This document shows, one piece after another, positions 13,563 through 21,320 of a stretch of DNA of 25,660 bases. The stretch is from Candidatus Iainarchaeum sp. (GTDB taxonomy: Archaea > Iainarchaeota > Iainarchaeia > Iainarchaeales > DTGL01). The stretch covers positions 1 to 25,660 of the forward strand of contig JAFCFP010000011.1 of assembly GCA_017608575.1 (NCBI GenBank). The letters run 5' to 3'. The translations under genes and the position numbers were made by a program. Under the pieces are notes generated by a model that saw nothing but the letters and a program-made list of their open reading frames with translations, did not search any database and was not told the origin of the DNA. The stretch's first letter is position 1; each line of letters opens with the position of its first letter.

Positions 13563-14624
13563 ATGGATTCGGAAAAACGGTTTGAACTTATTTCAAGCAT
13601 TGCAGAGGAAATAATTACAGTGGAAGAATTGAAGCAATTGCTTCAATCGGGAAAAAAGCTTTCAGCATATGATGGCTTTGAGCCATCTGGATTGGCGCAT
13701 TTGCCGTTTGCTGTTTACCGTGCAGAGAACGTAAAAAAAATGATTGAAGCTGGAATTGAATTCATTCTCTACCTTGCTGACTATTTTGCCTTTGTCAACA
13801 ACAAGCTTGGAGCGGACATGGATAGAATAAAGGCATGTGGCAATTATTTTGTCGAAGTGTGGAAGGCAGCCGGAATTCCAATGGATAAAGTGAAAATAGT
13901 TTGGGCTTCTGAGTTAATGGATTCACTGGATTACTGGGACACAGTGCTGAAGGTTTCGCGAAATTTAACCCTTAACAGAACGAAGAGGGCAATGCTTGTA
14001 GCAGGTCGAAAGGAAACAGAAAAGCTCACCACAGCGCAATTGTTTTATCCAAGCATGCAGGTAGCGGACATTTTTATGCTGGGTGTTGATATTTGCCAGC
14101 TTGGAATGGACCAGCGCAGAGCAAACATGCTTGCCAGGGAAATGGCTGAAAAACTGCATTTGAAAAAACCGGTTGCAGTTCATCACCACATGCTTCTTGG
14201 ATTGCAGGGAGCAAAAGAGGGTGATGAACTCGTTGATTCAAAGATGTCAAAGTCAAAACCGGATTCAAGCATTTTTGTGCATGATTCTTATGAGGAAATT
14301 GAAAGAAAAATAATGAATGCATATTGCCCTGCAAAAATTGTTGAAAGCAATCCAGTGTTGGAGTATTGCAGGTTTATTGTTTTTCCATCTCTTGGAAGCA
14401 TGGAAATAAAGAGACCAACAAAATACGGTGGAAATGCAGAATTTAATTCATATGCTGAACTGGAGGAAGCATATGTAAAAGGACTCTTGCATCCGTTGGA
14501 TTTAAAAAAGGCAGTTGTTGAAGGCGTTGAGGAGCTCATAAAGCCAATAAGGGAGCATTTTGAAAAAGAGGGAAAGGCAAGAGAACTCTACCTCAAAGTA
14601 AAAGAATTCAAAAAAACCCGTTAG
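13563..14624 (+). CDS. tyrS: Tyrosyl-tRNA synthetase, archaeal/eukaryotic type
   Basis: The 353-residue product charges tRNA-Tyr. The HIGH-equivalent is HLPF (46-49) in GFEPSGLAHLPF, the tyrosine/tRNA segment QVADIFMLGVDICQLGMDQR is intact, and KMSKS is exact at 227-231 with SKPDSSIFV after it. The short length without a C-terminal S4 domain is that of archaeal enzymes, and this supports an archaeal host. ATG 13563 has GGAG about eight bases upstream; a GTG at 13554 overlaps that site and is rejected. Confidence 0.97.
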   Translation: MDSEKRFELISSIAEEIITVEELKQLLQSGKKLSAYDGFEPSGLAHLPFAVYRAENVKKMIEAGIEFILYLADYFAFVNNKLGADMDRIKACGNYFVEVWKAAGIPMDKVKIVWASELMDSLDYWDTVLKVSRNLTLNRTKRAMLVAGRKETEKLTTAQLFYPSMQVADIFMLGVDICQLGMDQRRANMLAREMAEKLHLKKPVAVHHHMLLGLQGAKEGDELVDSKMSKSKPDSSIFVHDSYEEIERKIMNAYCPAKIVESNPVLEYCRFIVFPSLGSMEIKRPTKYGGNAEFNSYAELEEAYVKGLLHPLDLKKAVVEGVEELIKPIREHFEKEGKARELYLKVKEFKKTR

Positions 14625-14653
14625 AAAGAATTAAATAATACAAAGGAAACAAT

Positions 14654-14661
14654 GATAAATA
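14654..14661 (+). promoter_or_regulatory. TATA-like box before the Yip1-like gene
   Basis: GATAAATA is centred about 29 bases before GTG 14687, which has no ribosome binding site. This spacing fits a leaderless transcript. Confidence 0.45.
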
Positions 14662-14686
14662 GGTTTGTGTTTAGTCAATTAAAAGC

Positions 14687-15421
14687 GTGGTTGAATTGAA
14701 TATAAATTTTTTGAATCTTTTTTTCAGGCCAAGGAAAATGATTCAATTAGCCCAAGAAAAACCGGACATGAGGCTTTCAGTATTGCTGGTTTTGTTGCCG
14801 TCAGTAATTGGCTTTTTTGGGTATTTGTTTTTTGGTTTTCCGGCAATGCCGCTTTTTGTTTCCATGGTTAAAGGAATTTTAAAGAACATCGCTGTCTGGC
14901 TGATTGTGGCAATTGTTTTTTATGTTGTGGCATTCCTCATAAAAGGCAAGATAATGCGCGGCACCTTTACAGGCATTGCTTCGTCAATTGCATTGCTGTG
15001 GATTGTTGTTTCCTTGCTTACAATACTTTCAGTGTTGTCCATTTATTTTGTTTCACCTGTGACGTTTGAGGTTTCAAAGATTGCTGCCTGGGAAGATTTG
15101 AGCCAGAATGAAGCAGCACAACTTGCAGGCATTGTTTTTAATGGCTCAGCTAAAGAATTGGATGAATTTGTTTCAATGCATGGCATTGAAAGAGTCCAGG
15201 AATTAAAAGAGCTTTCCCAGCTTAATGCGCCATTGTTCAATCCATTGCCATTGCTTTTGGTGGTTATAATTGGAGCGTTCCTTTTGTTTTATGGCGCGTT
15301 ACTGGTTCCTTTTTTTATAGTGGCGGAAATATTTGAGGTTAATTTCTTGCAAGATTTTACTATATGGCTTTTGCTTGAGGGAATTTCGTTCGGAGTGTTC
15401 TGGTTAATAATGCCGCTTTAA
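14687..15421 (+). CDS. Yip1-like multi-pass membrane protein
   Basis: The 244-residue product starts with a short amphipathic segment containing FFRPRKMI, then has about five membrane helices (roughly 30-52, 65-88, 97-125, 185-208 and 214-240). The third and fourth are separated by an outside loop of about 50 residues. The N-terminal FFxP...M motif followed by this topology is typical of archaeal Yip1-domain proteins, whose role is not well known. GTG 14687 is the likely leaderless start. It stands alone between tyrS and hsp20. The family call is by pattern. Confidence 0.6.
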   Translation: MVELNINFLNLFFRPRKMIQLAQEKPDMRLSVLLVLLPSVIGFFGYLFFGFPAMPLFVSMVKGILKNIAVWLIVAIVFYVVAFLIKGKIMRGTFTGIASSIALLWIVVSLLTILSVLSIYFVSPVTFEVSKIAAWEDLSQNEAAQLAGIVFNGSAKELDEFVSMHGIERVQELKELSQLNAPLFNPLPLLLVVIIGAFLLFYGALLVPFFIVAEIFEVNFLQDFTIWLLLEGISFGVFWLIMPL

Positions 15422-15483
15422 AGTGTTGTTTTTGGAACAGGTGTTTTTTGCCGGAAAAATTTAAAAACATTTTGATTAAAAAA

Positions 15484-15519
15484 TATTATAAATGATTAAA
15501 CAGTTTAAACAGTTTAATC
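15484..15519 (+). promoter_or_regulatory. hsp20 TATA box and three-part inverted-repeat operator
   Basis: ATTATAAAT (15484-15492) is the TATA element. Directly after it come three 8-base blocks, each separated by one A: GATTAAAC (15494-15501), the palindrome GTTTAAAC (15503-15510) and GTTTAATC (15512-15519). The outer two are perfect inverted repeats. The expected transcription start falls inside this array, so a bound protein would block initiation. This is the layout of a repressor operator at a heat-shock promoter. Confidence 0.7.
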
Positions 15520-15535
15520 TGCGGAGGTGATGTTT

Positions 15536-15976
15536 ATGAATGAGCTGGACTTATGGGATCCATTCAGGCACATGCAAAAACTGCAAAGAAGACTGTTTGA
15601 TTTTGGTTTTCCGCTTTCTGATTTTGAATTCAGGGAAACTGGCCTGAGATCACCACTTATTGACATGCGTGATCTCGGAAACACCATTGAACTGGTTGCA
15701 GAACTACCCGGCGTTAAAAAAGAAGACATTTCCCTTGATGTTTCAAACGACCACGTTACAATTAAAGCCAAGACAGAATCAAAAAAGGAAAAAGAAAGCA
15801 AAAACTATTACTATCACGAAAGATCCTTCTCTGAATTCAGCCGCACAATTCCAATTCCAAGCGAAGTGATTCCAGAAAAAACAACAGCTGAATTCAAAAA
15901 CGGCATACTCAAGCTAAACATTCCAAAGAAAAACCCATCCAAAGGAAAGGGCTCCTTCAAGGTGAAAATAAAATAA
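15536..15976 (+). CDS. hsp20: Hsp20/alpha-crystallin small heat-shock protein
   Basis: The 146-residue product is a typical ATP-independent holdase chaperone. It has an N-terminal WDPF-containing arm, an alpha-crystallin domain (about 45-135) with ELPGVKKEDI and the signature AEFKNGILKLNIPK, and a short basic tail. GGAGGTGA at 15523-15530 is an exceptionally good ribosome binding site and selects ATG 15536 over the GTG and ATG that overlap it. The operator upstream implies tight, presumably heat-dependent, control. It is unrelated in arrangement to the second Hsp20 at the end of the window. Confidence 0.96.
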   Translation: MNELDLWDPFRHMQKLQRRLFDFGFPLSDFEFRETGLRSPLIDMRDLGNTIELVAELPGVKKEDISLDVSNDHVTIKAKTESKKEKESKNYYYHERSFSEFSRTIPIPSEVIPEKTTAEFKNGILKLNIPKKNPSKGKGSFKVKIK

Positions 15977-15979
15977 AGC

Positions 15980-16008
15980 CCTTTTTTTCTTTTTTTATTT
16001 TTTCTTTC
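15980..16008 (+). terminator. T-rich transcription terminator after hsp20
   Basis: Three runs of six or seven T directly follow the hsp20 stop, matching the T-run terminators of archaea. The region overlaps the 3' end of the convergent secreted-protein gene. Confidence 0.6.
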
Positions 16009-16483
16009 CCCTTAAAACAGCTAGCACAATTCCAAAAACAACTATTGCCAAAAACGGATTAAATTCGTCAACAAAAAAATTCAACTTCGGCGGTCTCACA
16101 GAAAAAAAAGCATTTGCCTGCTTGTTACCACTACAACCCAAGCATTCCGCTTTAAGCATGTAAAAACCCCTGCTTAATGATTCCGTGCCATTCAATGCAT
16201 AGCTTTTAGCCCAGCAGGGCACTGCATTAAAAGTTGTGCCAGTGTCAACAAAATCATCCCCTTCTGCTCTATAAAGCTTCAGTGTTAAGAGCTCTCCCCC
16301 AAACAGTTTGCCTTCATCATCAATGCATTCAGTGTAAACTTTTACTTTTTCTCCAGAGCCAATCATTATGCCATTTGCGTCAATTTTCACAAAGCTTGCT
16401 GCATTCACTGTTCCCATCAAAAGCACTAAAAACAATAAAACAAATCCTTTCAATTCACCCACCGCAATGCAATTATTACTCAT
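15995..16483 (-). CDS. Secreted, C-terminally anchored protein of unknown function
   Basis: The product has a signal peptide (hydrophobic run FVLLFLVLLMGTVNA, cleavage likely after NAAS or NA), a domain of about 100 residues with four cysteines in the style of an outer beta-sandwich, then a single membrane helix (FLAIVVFGIVLAVL) and a basic RGKKK end. It should be held on the outer face of the membrane by that helix. I do not recognise the domain. The start is uncertain: ATG 16483 lies only about four bases from the TATA box, whereas GTG 16462, seven codons in, sits about 28 bases from it and would be a leaderless start with a cleaner signal peptide. Confidence 0.65.
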   Translation of the reverse strand: MSNNCIAVGELKGFVLLFLVLLMGTVNAASFVKIDANGIMIGSGEKVKVYTECIDDEGKLFGGELLTLKLYRAEGDDFVDTGTTFNAVPCWAKSYALNGTESLSRGFYMLKAECLGCSGNKQANAFFSVRPPKLNFFVDEFNPFLAIVVFGIVLAVLRGKKK

Positions 16484-16487
16484 TGCC

Positions 16488-16495
16488 TATATAAA
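16488..16495 (-). promoter_or_regulatory. TATA box for the secreted protein gene
   Basis: On the minus strand TTTATATA is a strong TATA match. It places the transcription start near 16462-16466, at the in-frame GTG rather than upstream of the ATG. Confidence 0.55.
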
Positions 16496-16539
16496 AACAT
16501 TTCTTTCACTTTTTTTGGCGAAAAAAAGTTTGCCAAGAA

Positions 16540-17799
16540 TTATTCATAAAAAGGAAACCTTGCACAGAGCTCTTTAACCTCACTGCGGATTTTTTTCAAT
16601 TCCACATGCGAATTCCTTGCATTAATTGCCCTGTTTATTAGAGAGGCAATCTCTTTCATTTCAGATTCCTTCATGCCATGCGTTGTAACAGCCGGAGTAC
16701 CAATTCTTATGCCACTTGGATCCCACGGCTTTCTCGGGTCAAACGGAATAGTGTTCTTATTGCAGTAAATTCCAGCTTTTTCCAAAGCAGATTCAGCTTC
16801 TTTTCCTGTTACCTTTTTCTCAGTCAAATCAATCAACATTAAATGGTTGTCAGTGCCACCTGTAACCAGCCTGAAACCCAGTGCCATTAATTCCGATGCA
16901 AGGACTTTTGCATTCTTTACTATCTGCCTTGCATATAACTTGAATTCAGGCTTTAATGCTTCACCGAAAGCAACCGCTTTTGCTGCAATTACGTTTTCAT
17001 GCGGGCCACCCTGCAAAAAAGGAAACACTGCTTTGTCAACGCGTTCAGCAAACTCAGAACGGCACATTATTGCTGCGCCTCTTGGACCACGCAGTGTTTT
17101 ATGCGTTGTGGTTGTAACAACATCAAAATAAGGAACAGGGTTTTCGTGAACGCCTGCACAACACAAACCCGCAATGTGGGCAATATCCGCTACAGCGAAC
17201 GCTCCAACTTCATCGCACAATTCCCTGAATGCCTTAAAGTCAATTTCCCTCGGATAAGCAGTGTAGCCTGAAACAATCACTTTTGGCTTTTCTTTTTCTG
17301 CGAGTTTTTTAATTGCATCAAAATCAATCAATTCTGTTTCTTTGTCAACAGTGTACTGGATTGAGCGAAAAATTTTTCCAGAAAAATTCACACTGTGGCC
17401 ATGCGTTAAATGCCCACCCATATCCAAGCGCATTCCCATTAGTGTATCGCCTGGTTCCATTAAAGCAAAATATGCAGCCATATTTGCAGGGCTTCCAGAT
17501 AATGGCTGGACGTTTGCGTGCTCTGCATTGAACAATTTTTTCAATCTTTCAATTGCCAATCCTTCTATTCTGTCAATAAACTCGTTTCCAGCATAATACC
17601 TTTTATGTGGATAGCCCTCTGAGTACTTGTTTGTTGGAACGCTTGCCAGTGCTTCCAACACTGCCTGGCTTACAATGTTTTCACTTGGAATTAATTCAAT
17701 GCCTTCCATTTGCCTTTTCTTTTCCTGTTGAATTAATTCAAAAATAACAGGATCCTGTTCTTTTAGCACGCCCAAATGCATTTTATGCAACAATCTCAT
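16540..17799 (-). CDS. glyA: Serine hydroxymethyltransferase
   Basis: The 419-residue, PLP-dependent product interconverts serine and glycine while charging a folate-type carrier with a one-carbon unit. The N-terminal ELIPSENIVS and KYSEGYPHKRYYAGN segments bind substrate, and the PLP lysine is Lys234 in VVTTTTHKTLRGPRGA. Length is normal. ATG 17799 overlaps the stop of the upstream membrane gene by four bases (ATGA), so translation is coupled. It is the third gene of folC, transporter, glyA, which points to folate as carrier. Confidence 0.97.
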   Translation of the reverse strand: MRLLHKMHLGVLKEQDPVIFELIQQEKKRQMEGIELIPSENIVSQAVLEALASVPTNKYSEGYPHKRYYAGNEFIDRIEGLAIERLKKLFNAEHANVQPLSGSPANMAAYFALMEPGDTLMGMRLDMGGHLTHGHSVNFSGKIFRSIQYTVDKETELIDFDAIKKLAEKEKPKVIVSGYTAYPREIDFKAFRELCDEVGAFAVADIAHIAGLCCAGVHENPVPYFDVVTTTTHKTLRGPRGAAIMCRSEFAERVDKAVFPFLQGGPHENVIAAKAVAFGEALKPEFKLYARQIVKNAKVLASELMALGFRLVTGGTDNHLMLIDLTEKKVTGKEAESALEKAGIYCNKNTIPFDPRKPWDPSGIRIGTPAVTTHGMKESEMKEIASLINRAINARNSHVELKKIRSEVKELCARFPFYE

Positions 17800-18485
17800 G
17801 CCTGAGCCCTGCCAATTACATACCTTTTGTCAATGTTGAGCAATCCGGATGGAAGCCTGTGTTCAACCAAGCTCAGCACTGAATTAAAGGCAATAAATGA
17901 AAGAGAAATCCCGCTTGCAAAAAAGAATCTTTCAACCAAAGTGATTGGAATCAGTAAAACCCATAACTGTGGAGTTGTTGGAACAGCATAGATGAACGCT
18001 GTAGCGCCAACAGCGTGCGCTGTAAAAGTTGAGCCAAGCGCTTTGGCAAACAGGTTCTTTTTAAACATTGAAGCAATTAAAGGAATAACCCAGAACAGGG
18101 AATAAAACCATGCAGTTCTTCCCACTGGATGCATTACAAATGCTGCTATGCAGATCAATGGAACAATTGAAGCAAGTCTTTTCCTTTTCGCGCCAAAATA
18201 AACAGCTGCAAAAGCCATTGGTGCCAATCTAACAATGTTTATGAGATTGAATTCTTTTCCCAGCAAAAAAAAGTTTGCCACTTGGGCTGCAAGAACGCTT
18301 ATAGCACCGGCAATTGGACCCAAAAAAATTCCAGGAGTTGGCCCAAAAAACTGAAAAAATGTAAAAGCCTGGTTTTCCGTGCCCAAGAGCGGGGAAAAAT
18401 TAACCCTGTAAGCTGCAAAGGAAATAACAGCAAACAGTGAAATGAACAAAATTCTTTTTTTGTTGAAAAAACCTTTTACTTCCAC
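17796..18485 (-). CDS. ECF-transporter S component-like membrane protein
   Basis: The 229-residue product has about six membrane helices (near 11-30, 47-70, 76-96, 100-127, 138-158 and 165-195). It carries the small-residue-rich GIFLGPIAGAISVLAAQV segment that resembles the substrate-binding proteins of energy-coupling-factor vitamin transporters. GTG 18485 has AAAGGGGGG about seven bases upstream, so I prefer it to the ATG at 18575, which lies inside folC. Being placed between folC and glyA suggests a folate or related pterin as cargo; this is inference. No ECF ATPase or T component is in the window, so it would rely on a shared module or act alone. Confidence 0.6.
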   Translation of the reverse strand: MEVKGFFNKKRILFISLFAVISFAAYRVNFSPLLGTENQAFTFFQFFGPTPGIFLGPIAGAISVLAAQVANFFLLGKEFNLINIVRLAPMAFAAVYFGAKRKRLASIVPLICIAAFVMHPVGRTAWFYSLFWVIPLIASMFKKNLFAKALGSTFTAHAVGATAFIYAVPTTPQLWVLLIPITLVERFFFASGISLSFIAFNSVLSLVEHRLPSGLLNIDKRYVIGRAQA

Positions 18486-18556
18486 AAAAAGCCCCCCTTT
18501 TCTATTCAAATTACACAATTGTTTTAAGCAATTCAATAAATAAACAAAGTTGTTTT

Positions 18557-19840
18557 TTAAACCCTTTTGGTGCAATCATTGCTTTCCATTGCCTTGAGGG
18601 CCTGGCCCACGCTGAAAAAAGAGCCAGTGAAAACCGTTGGCGTTTCGTTGTCTGCTTCACTCAATGCAAGCCTCACTGCCCTGGGAATGCTTTTCTCTGT
18701 CCTTATTTTGCCGGAAAAATTTGTTCTGCTGAAGGCCTTCAAGAGAGTTTCAATTGGCATGCCGCGGAATTCCGCTTTTGTGAGAATAAAGGATTCAGCT
18801 ATTGGAAAAAGCGCTTCAAGAATGCCTTTTTCATCCTTGTCACTTGAAATGCCAAGCACAAACCGCGCTTTTTTTCCAGGAAAAAACTTGTTCAAATTTT
18901 CAGCCAAACAATTCATTCCCGCTGGATTGTGCGCCACATCAGCAATAATCAATGGGTTTTTGTGCAACAATTCAAACCTTCCCGGGAGACTTGCATTCAA
19001 CAAGCCATTATGTATACTTCCTTTTTTTGTTCCAAGCTCTAGTGCCGCAGCCACTGCCAGCGAAGCATTCTCAAACTGGTTTGTCCCAATAAGCTTGGTG
19101 CGCAAGCCAAAGAGTTTTTTCCTGCCATAAAAGTCAAACTCCTGCCAGTGCAATGTTGCCTGTTTTTCACTGAATGAAAAATCCTTTCCAAGCGCAATCA
19201 TTTCCGCGTTTTTTTCAATGGCAATCTTTTCAATTATTGCATGAATGTTTTTTGGCAAAAAACCTGCCACAATTTTGGTGTTTTTCTTTATTACTCCCGC
19301 TTTTTCCATTGCAATTTCGGACAATGTTGAGCCAAGGTACTTTGTGTGCTCCAATGCAATGTTGGTAATTATTGAAAGCTTTGCTTTTGCAACATTTGTT
19401 GCATCCAGCCTGCCGCCCATTCCTGTTTCCAGTACAACAAATTCACAGCCTTTTTCAGCAAAATGCTTAAATGCCAGCGCAGTGAGAAATTCAAAAAAGG
19501 AAACATTGCTTTTTGATTCCTCTTTTGCTTTTTTCATTTTTCCAACCAGGGTTGCCAGTTCTTTGGTGGAAATTTTTTTTCCATTCACCTGAATTCGCTC
19601 GTTTATTGAACGCAGATGCGGGCTTAAATACAAGCCTGTTTTTTTGCCTGAAGCGGAAAGAATGCTTGAAAGAAAGCTTGCAGTGGAACCCTTGCCATTG
19701 GTGCCGGCAACAATGATGGATGAAAAATTTTCCTGGGGATTGCCCAAGAATTCAAGAAATTGTATTATTCTATCCAGCCTTAAATCCACTTTAAACAAGT
19801 CAAATGAATTGAGGTATTTTAAGGCATTCCTTTCATTCAT
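18557..19840 (-). CDS. folC: Folylpolyglutamate synthase / dihydrofolate synthase
   Basis: The 427-residue product is a Mur-ligase-family enzyme that adds glutamate to folates using ATP. The P-loop GTNGKGST is at 46-53, YLSPHL and the metal-site ETGMGGRLDATN are intact, TNIALEHTKYLG follows, and the C-terminal domain has DVAHNPAG. The size is normal. ATG 19840 lacks a ribosome binding site but is about 27 bases from an A+T box shared with purB, so it may be leaderless. It is 71 bases upstream of the S-component-like gene. FolC is uncommon in archaea, many of which use other C1 carriers. Confidence 0.95.
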   Translation of the reverse strand: MNERNALKYLNSFDLFKVDLRLDRIIQFLEFLGNPQENFSSIIVAGTNGKGSTASFLSSILSASGKKTGLYLSPHLRSINERIQVNGKKISTKELATLVGKMKKAKEESKSNVSFFEFLTALAFKHFAEKGCEFVVLETGMGGRLDATNVAKAKLSIITNIALEHTKYLGSTLSEIAMEKAGVIKKNTKIVAGFLPKNIHAIIEKIAIEKNAEMIALGKDFSFSEKQATLHWQEFDFYGRKKLFGLRTKLIGTNQFENASLAVAAALELGTKKGSIHNGLLNASLPGRFELLHKNPLIIADVAHNPAGMNCLAENLNKFFPGKKARFVLGISSDKDEKGILEALFPIAESFILTKAEFRGMPIETLLKAFSRTNFSGKIRTEKSIPRAVRLALSEADNETPTVFTGSFFSVGQALKAMESNDCTKRV

Positions 19841-19861
19841 AAAAAAAAATTGCCGGCAAGG

Positions 19862-19874
19862 AAATAAATATATA
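19862..19874. promoter_or_regulatory. Shared TATA-like element, folC/purB
   Basis: AAATAAATATATA lies in the middle of the 64-base spacer. It is about 27 bases from folC ATG 19840 on the minus strand, and would place the purB start near 19895 on the plus strand, just before its GGGGAT site. Confidence 0.5.
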
Positions 19875-19904
19875 CGCTTGCTGTGCTATTATTAGGGGAT
19901 TAAA

Positions 19905-21302
19905 ATGACTCATGGGATTGATTTGTTTGAATGCATTTCTCCAATGGATTACCGTTATTATGGAAGAAACTCAGAGTTAAAAAAAGCGCTTTCAGTTTTC
20001 CTCTCGGAAAATGCAAAAGTACTCTATCAAGCAAAAGTGGAAGAGGAATTTGTCAAAACACTTGCAAGAAAAAAGGTTTGCCCGCGAAAAACAGCGATCG
20101 AGGTTTCAAGAGCGGTTAAAAAAATAAAACCAGAGGAAGTCTACAAAGAAGAAGACAAAATAAAACATGACGTGCGCGCATTAGTCAACAAAATAAGAGA
20201 AAACGTAAGCAATGAATCAAAAAGGTTTGTGCACTTGGGTTTGACAAGTTACGATGTAGTGGACACAGCCAACATGCTGCGTTACAAGCATGCAACAGAA
20301 AAAGTAATAATTCCCTATTTGAAAAAACTGGAAAAAGCACTCATTAGTGTTTCACTTCGCGAAAAAAACACTGTGCAGGTTGGAAGAACTCATGGGCAGT
20401 TCGCTTCACCTATTACGTTTGGATTTGCAATGGCTGAATACGTTGAACGCTTGGGTGAAAGAATCAAGGCAATTGAAAGAGCAAAAGATTCACTGGCTGG
20501 AAAGATTTCAGGAGGAGTCGGGGCAAGCAATGCATTGCTTTTAGTTTACAATAACCCATTGGAATTGGAAAGGGAAACACTCAAAAGGCTTGGCCTTAAA
20601 ACAGCAAGGCATTCAACGCAGATTGTTCCCAGGGAACCCCAGCTTGACTTGGTGCATGCACTCATTTCAACTTTTGGAGTTATTGCGAATTTGGCTGATG
20701 ACTTGAGGCATTTGCAGAGAAGCGAAATTTCTGAAGTTTACGAAGAATTTGGAAAAAAACAGGTTGGGAGTTCAACAATGCCCCAAAAACACAACCCCAT
20801 TACGTTTGAAAACATTAAAAGCCTCTGGAAAGAATTCATGCCGAGAGCTTTTACTCTTTACCTTGACCAGATAAGCGAACACCAGCGTGATTTAAGCAAT
20901 TCGGCTTCATCGCGGTTTGTGCCTGAAATCTTTGCTGCTCTGGCTTTTTGCACGGAAAGAATGAGCACTGCAATTAAAAGGCTCAAAGTTGACTGCAAGA
21001 GAATGAAAGAAAATTTCAAAAAAGCAGAGCCCTTTATTGCCGCAGAACCATTGTATATTCTTTTGGCATTAAAAGGCCACCCAAACGCACATGAAGCAGT
21101 GAGAAGGTTAACCCTCAAAGCTGAAAAGAAAGGCGTTTCTTTGATGGATTTGGCTGTAAAAAATGCTTCTTTGAAGAAATACATTTCAATGCTTTCAAAA
21201 AAAGAGCTCTCCCTGGTGGAAGACACAGCAAAATACACTGGTTTAGCTGAAAAACGCACTATTGCAACATGCAGGCATTGGGAAAAGGAATTGAAAATTT
21301 AA
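19905..21302 (+). CDS. purB: Adenylosuccinate lyase
   Basis: The 465-residue product releases fumarate from adenylosuccinate, and from SAICAR in de novo purine synthesis. It has the fumarase/aspartase-superfamily signature GSSTMPQKHNP (288-298), LTSYDVVDTA and VGRTHGQFASP, the three substrate-contact regions in order. Length is usual for the family. ATG 19905 has GGGGAT upstream. It forms an operon with cysS, 18 bases downstream. With purA it makes AMP from IMP. Confidence 0.96.
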   Translation: MTHGIDLFECISPMDYRYYGRNSELKKALSVFLSENAKVLYQAKVEEEFVKTLARKKVCPRKTAIEVSRAVKKIKPEEVYKEEDKIKHDVRALVNKIRENVSNESKRFVHLGLTSYDVVDTANMLRYKHATEKVIIPYLKKLEKALISVSLREKNTVQVGRTHGQFASPITFGFAMAEYVERLGERIKAIERAKDSLAGKISGGVGASNALLLVYNNPLELERETLKRLGLKTARHSTQIVPREPQLDLVHALISTFGVIANLADDLRHLQRSEISEVYEEFGKKQVGSSTMPQKHNPITFENIKSLWKEFMPRAFTLYLDQISEHQRDLSNSASSRFVPEIFAALAFCTERMSTAIKRLKVDCKRMKENFKKAEPFIAAEPLYILLALKGHPNAHEAVRRLTLKAEKKGVSLMDLAVKNASLKKYISMLSKKELSLVEDTAKYTGLAEKRTIATCRHWEKELKI

Positions 21303-21320
21303 TTTTGGAACTGATTCAGC

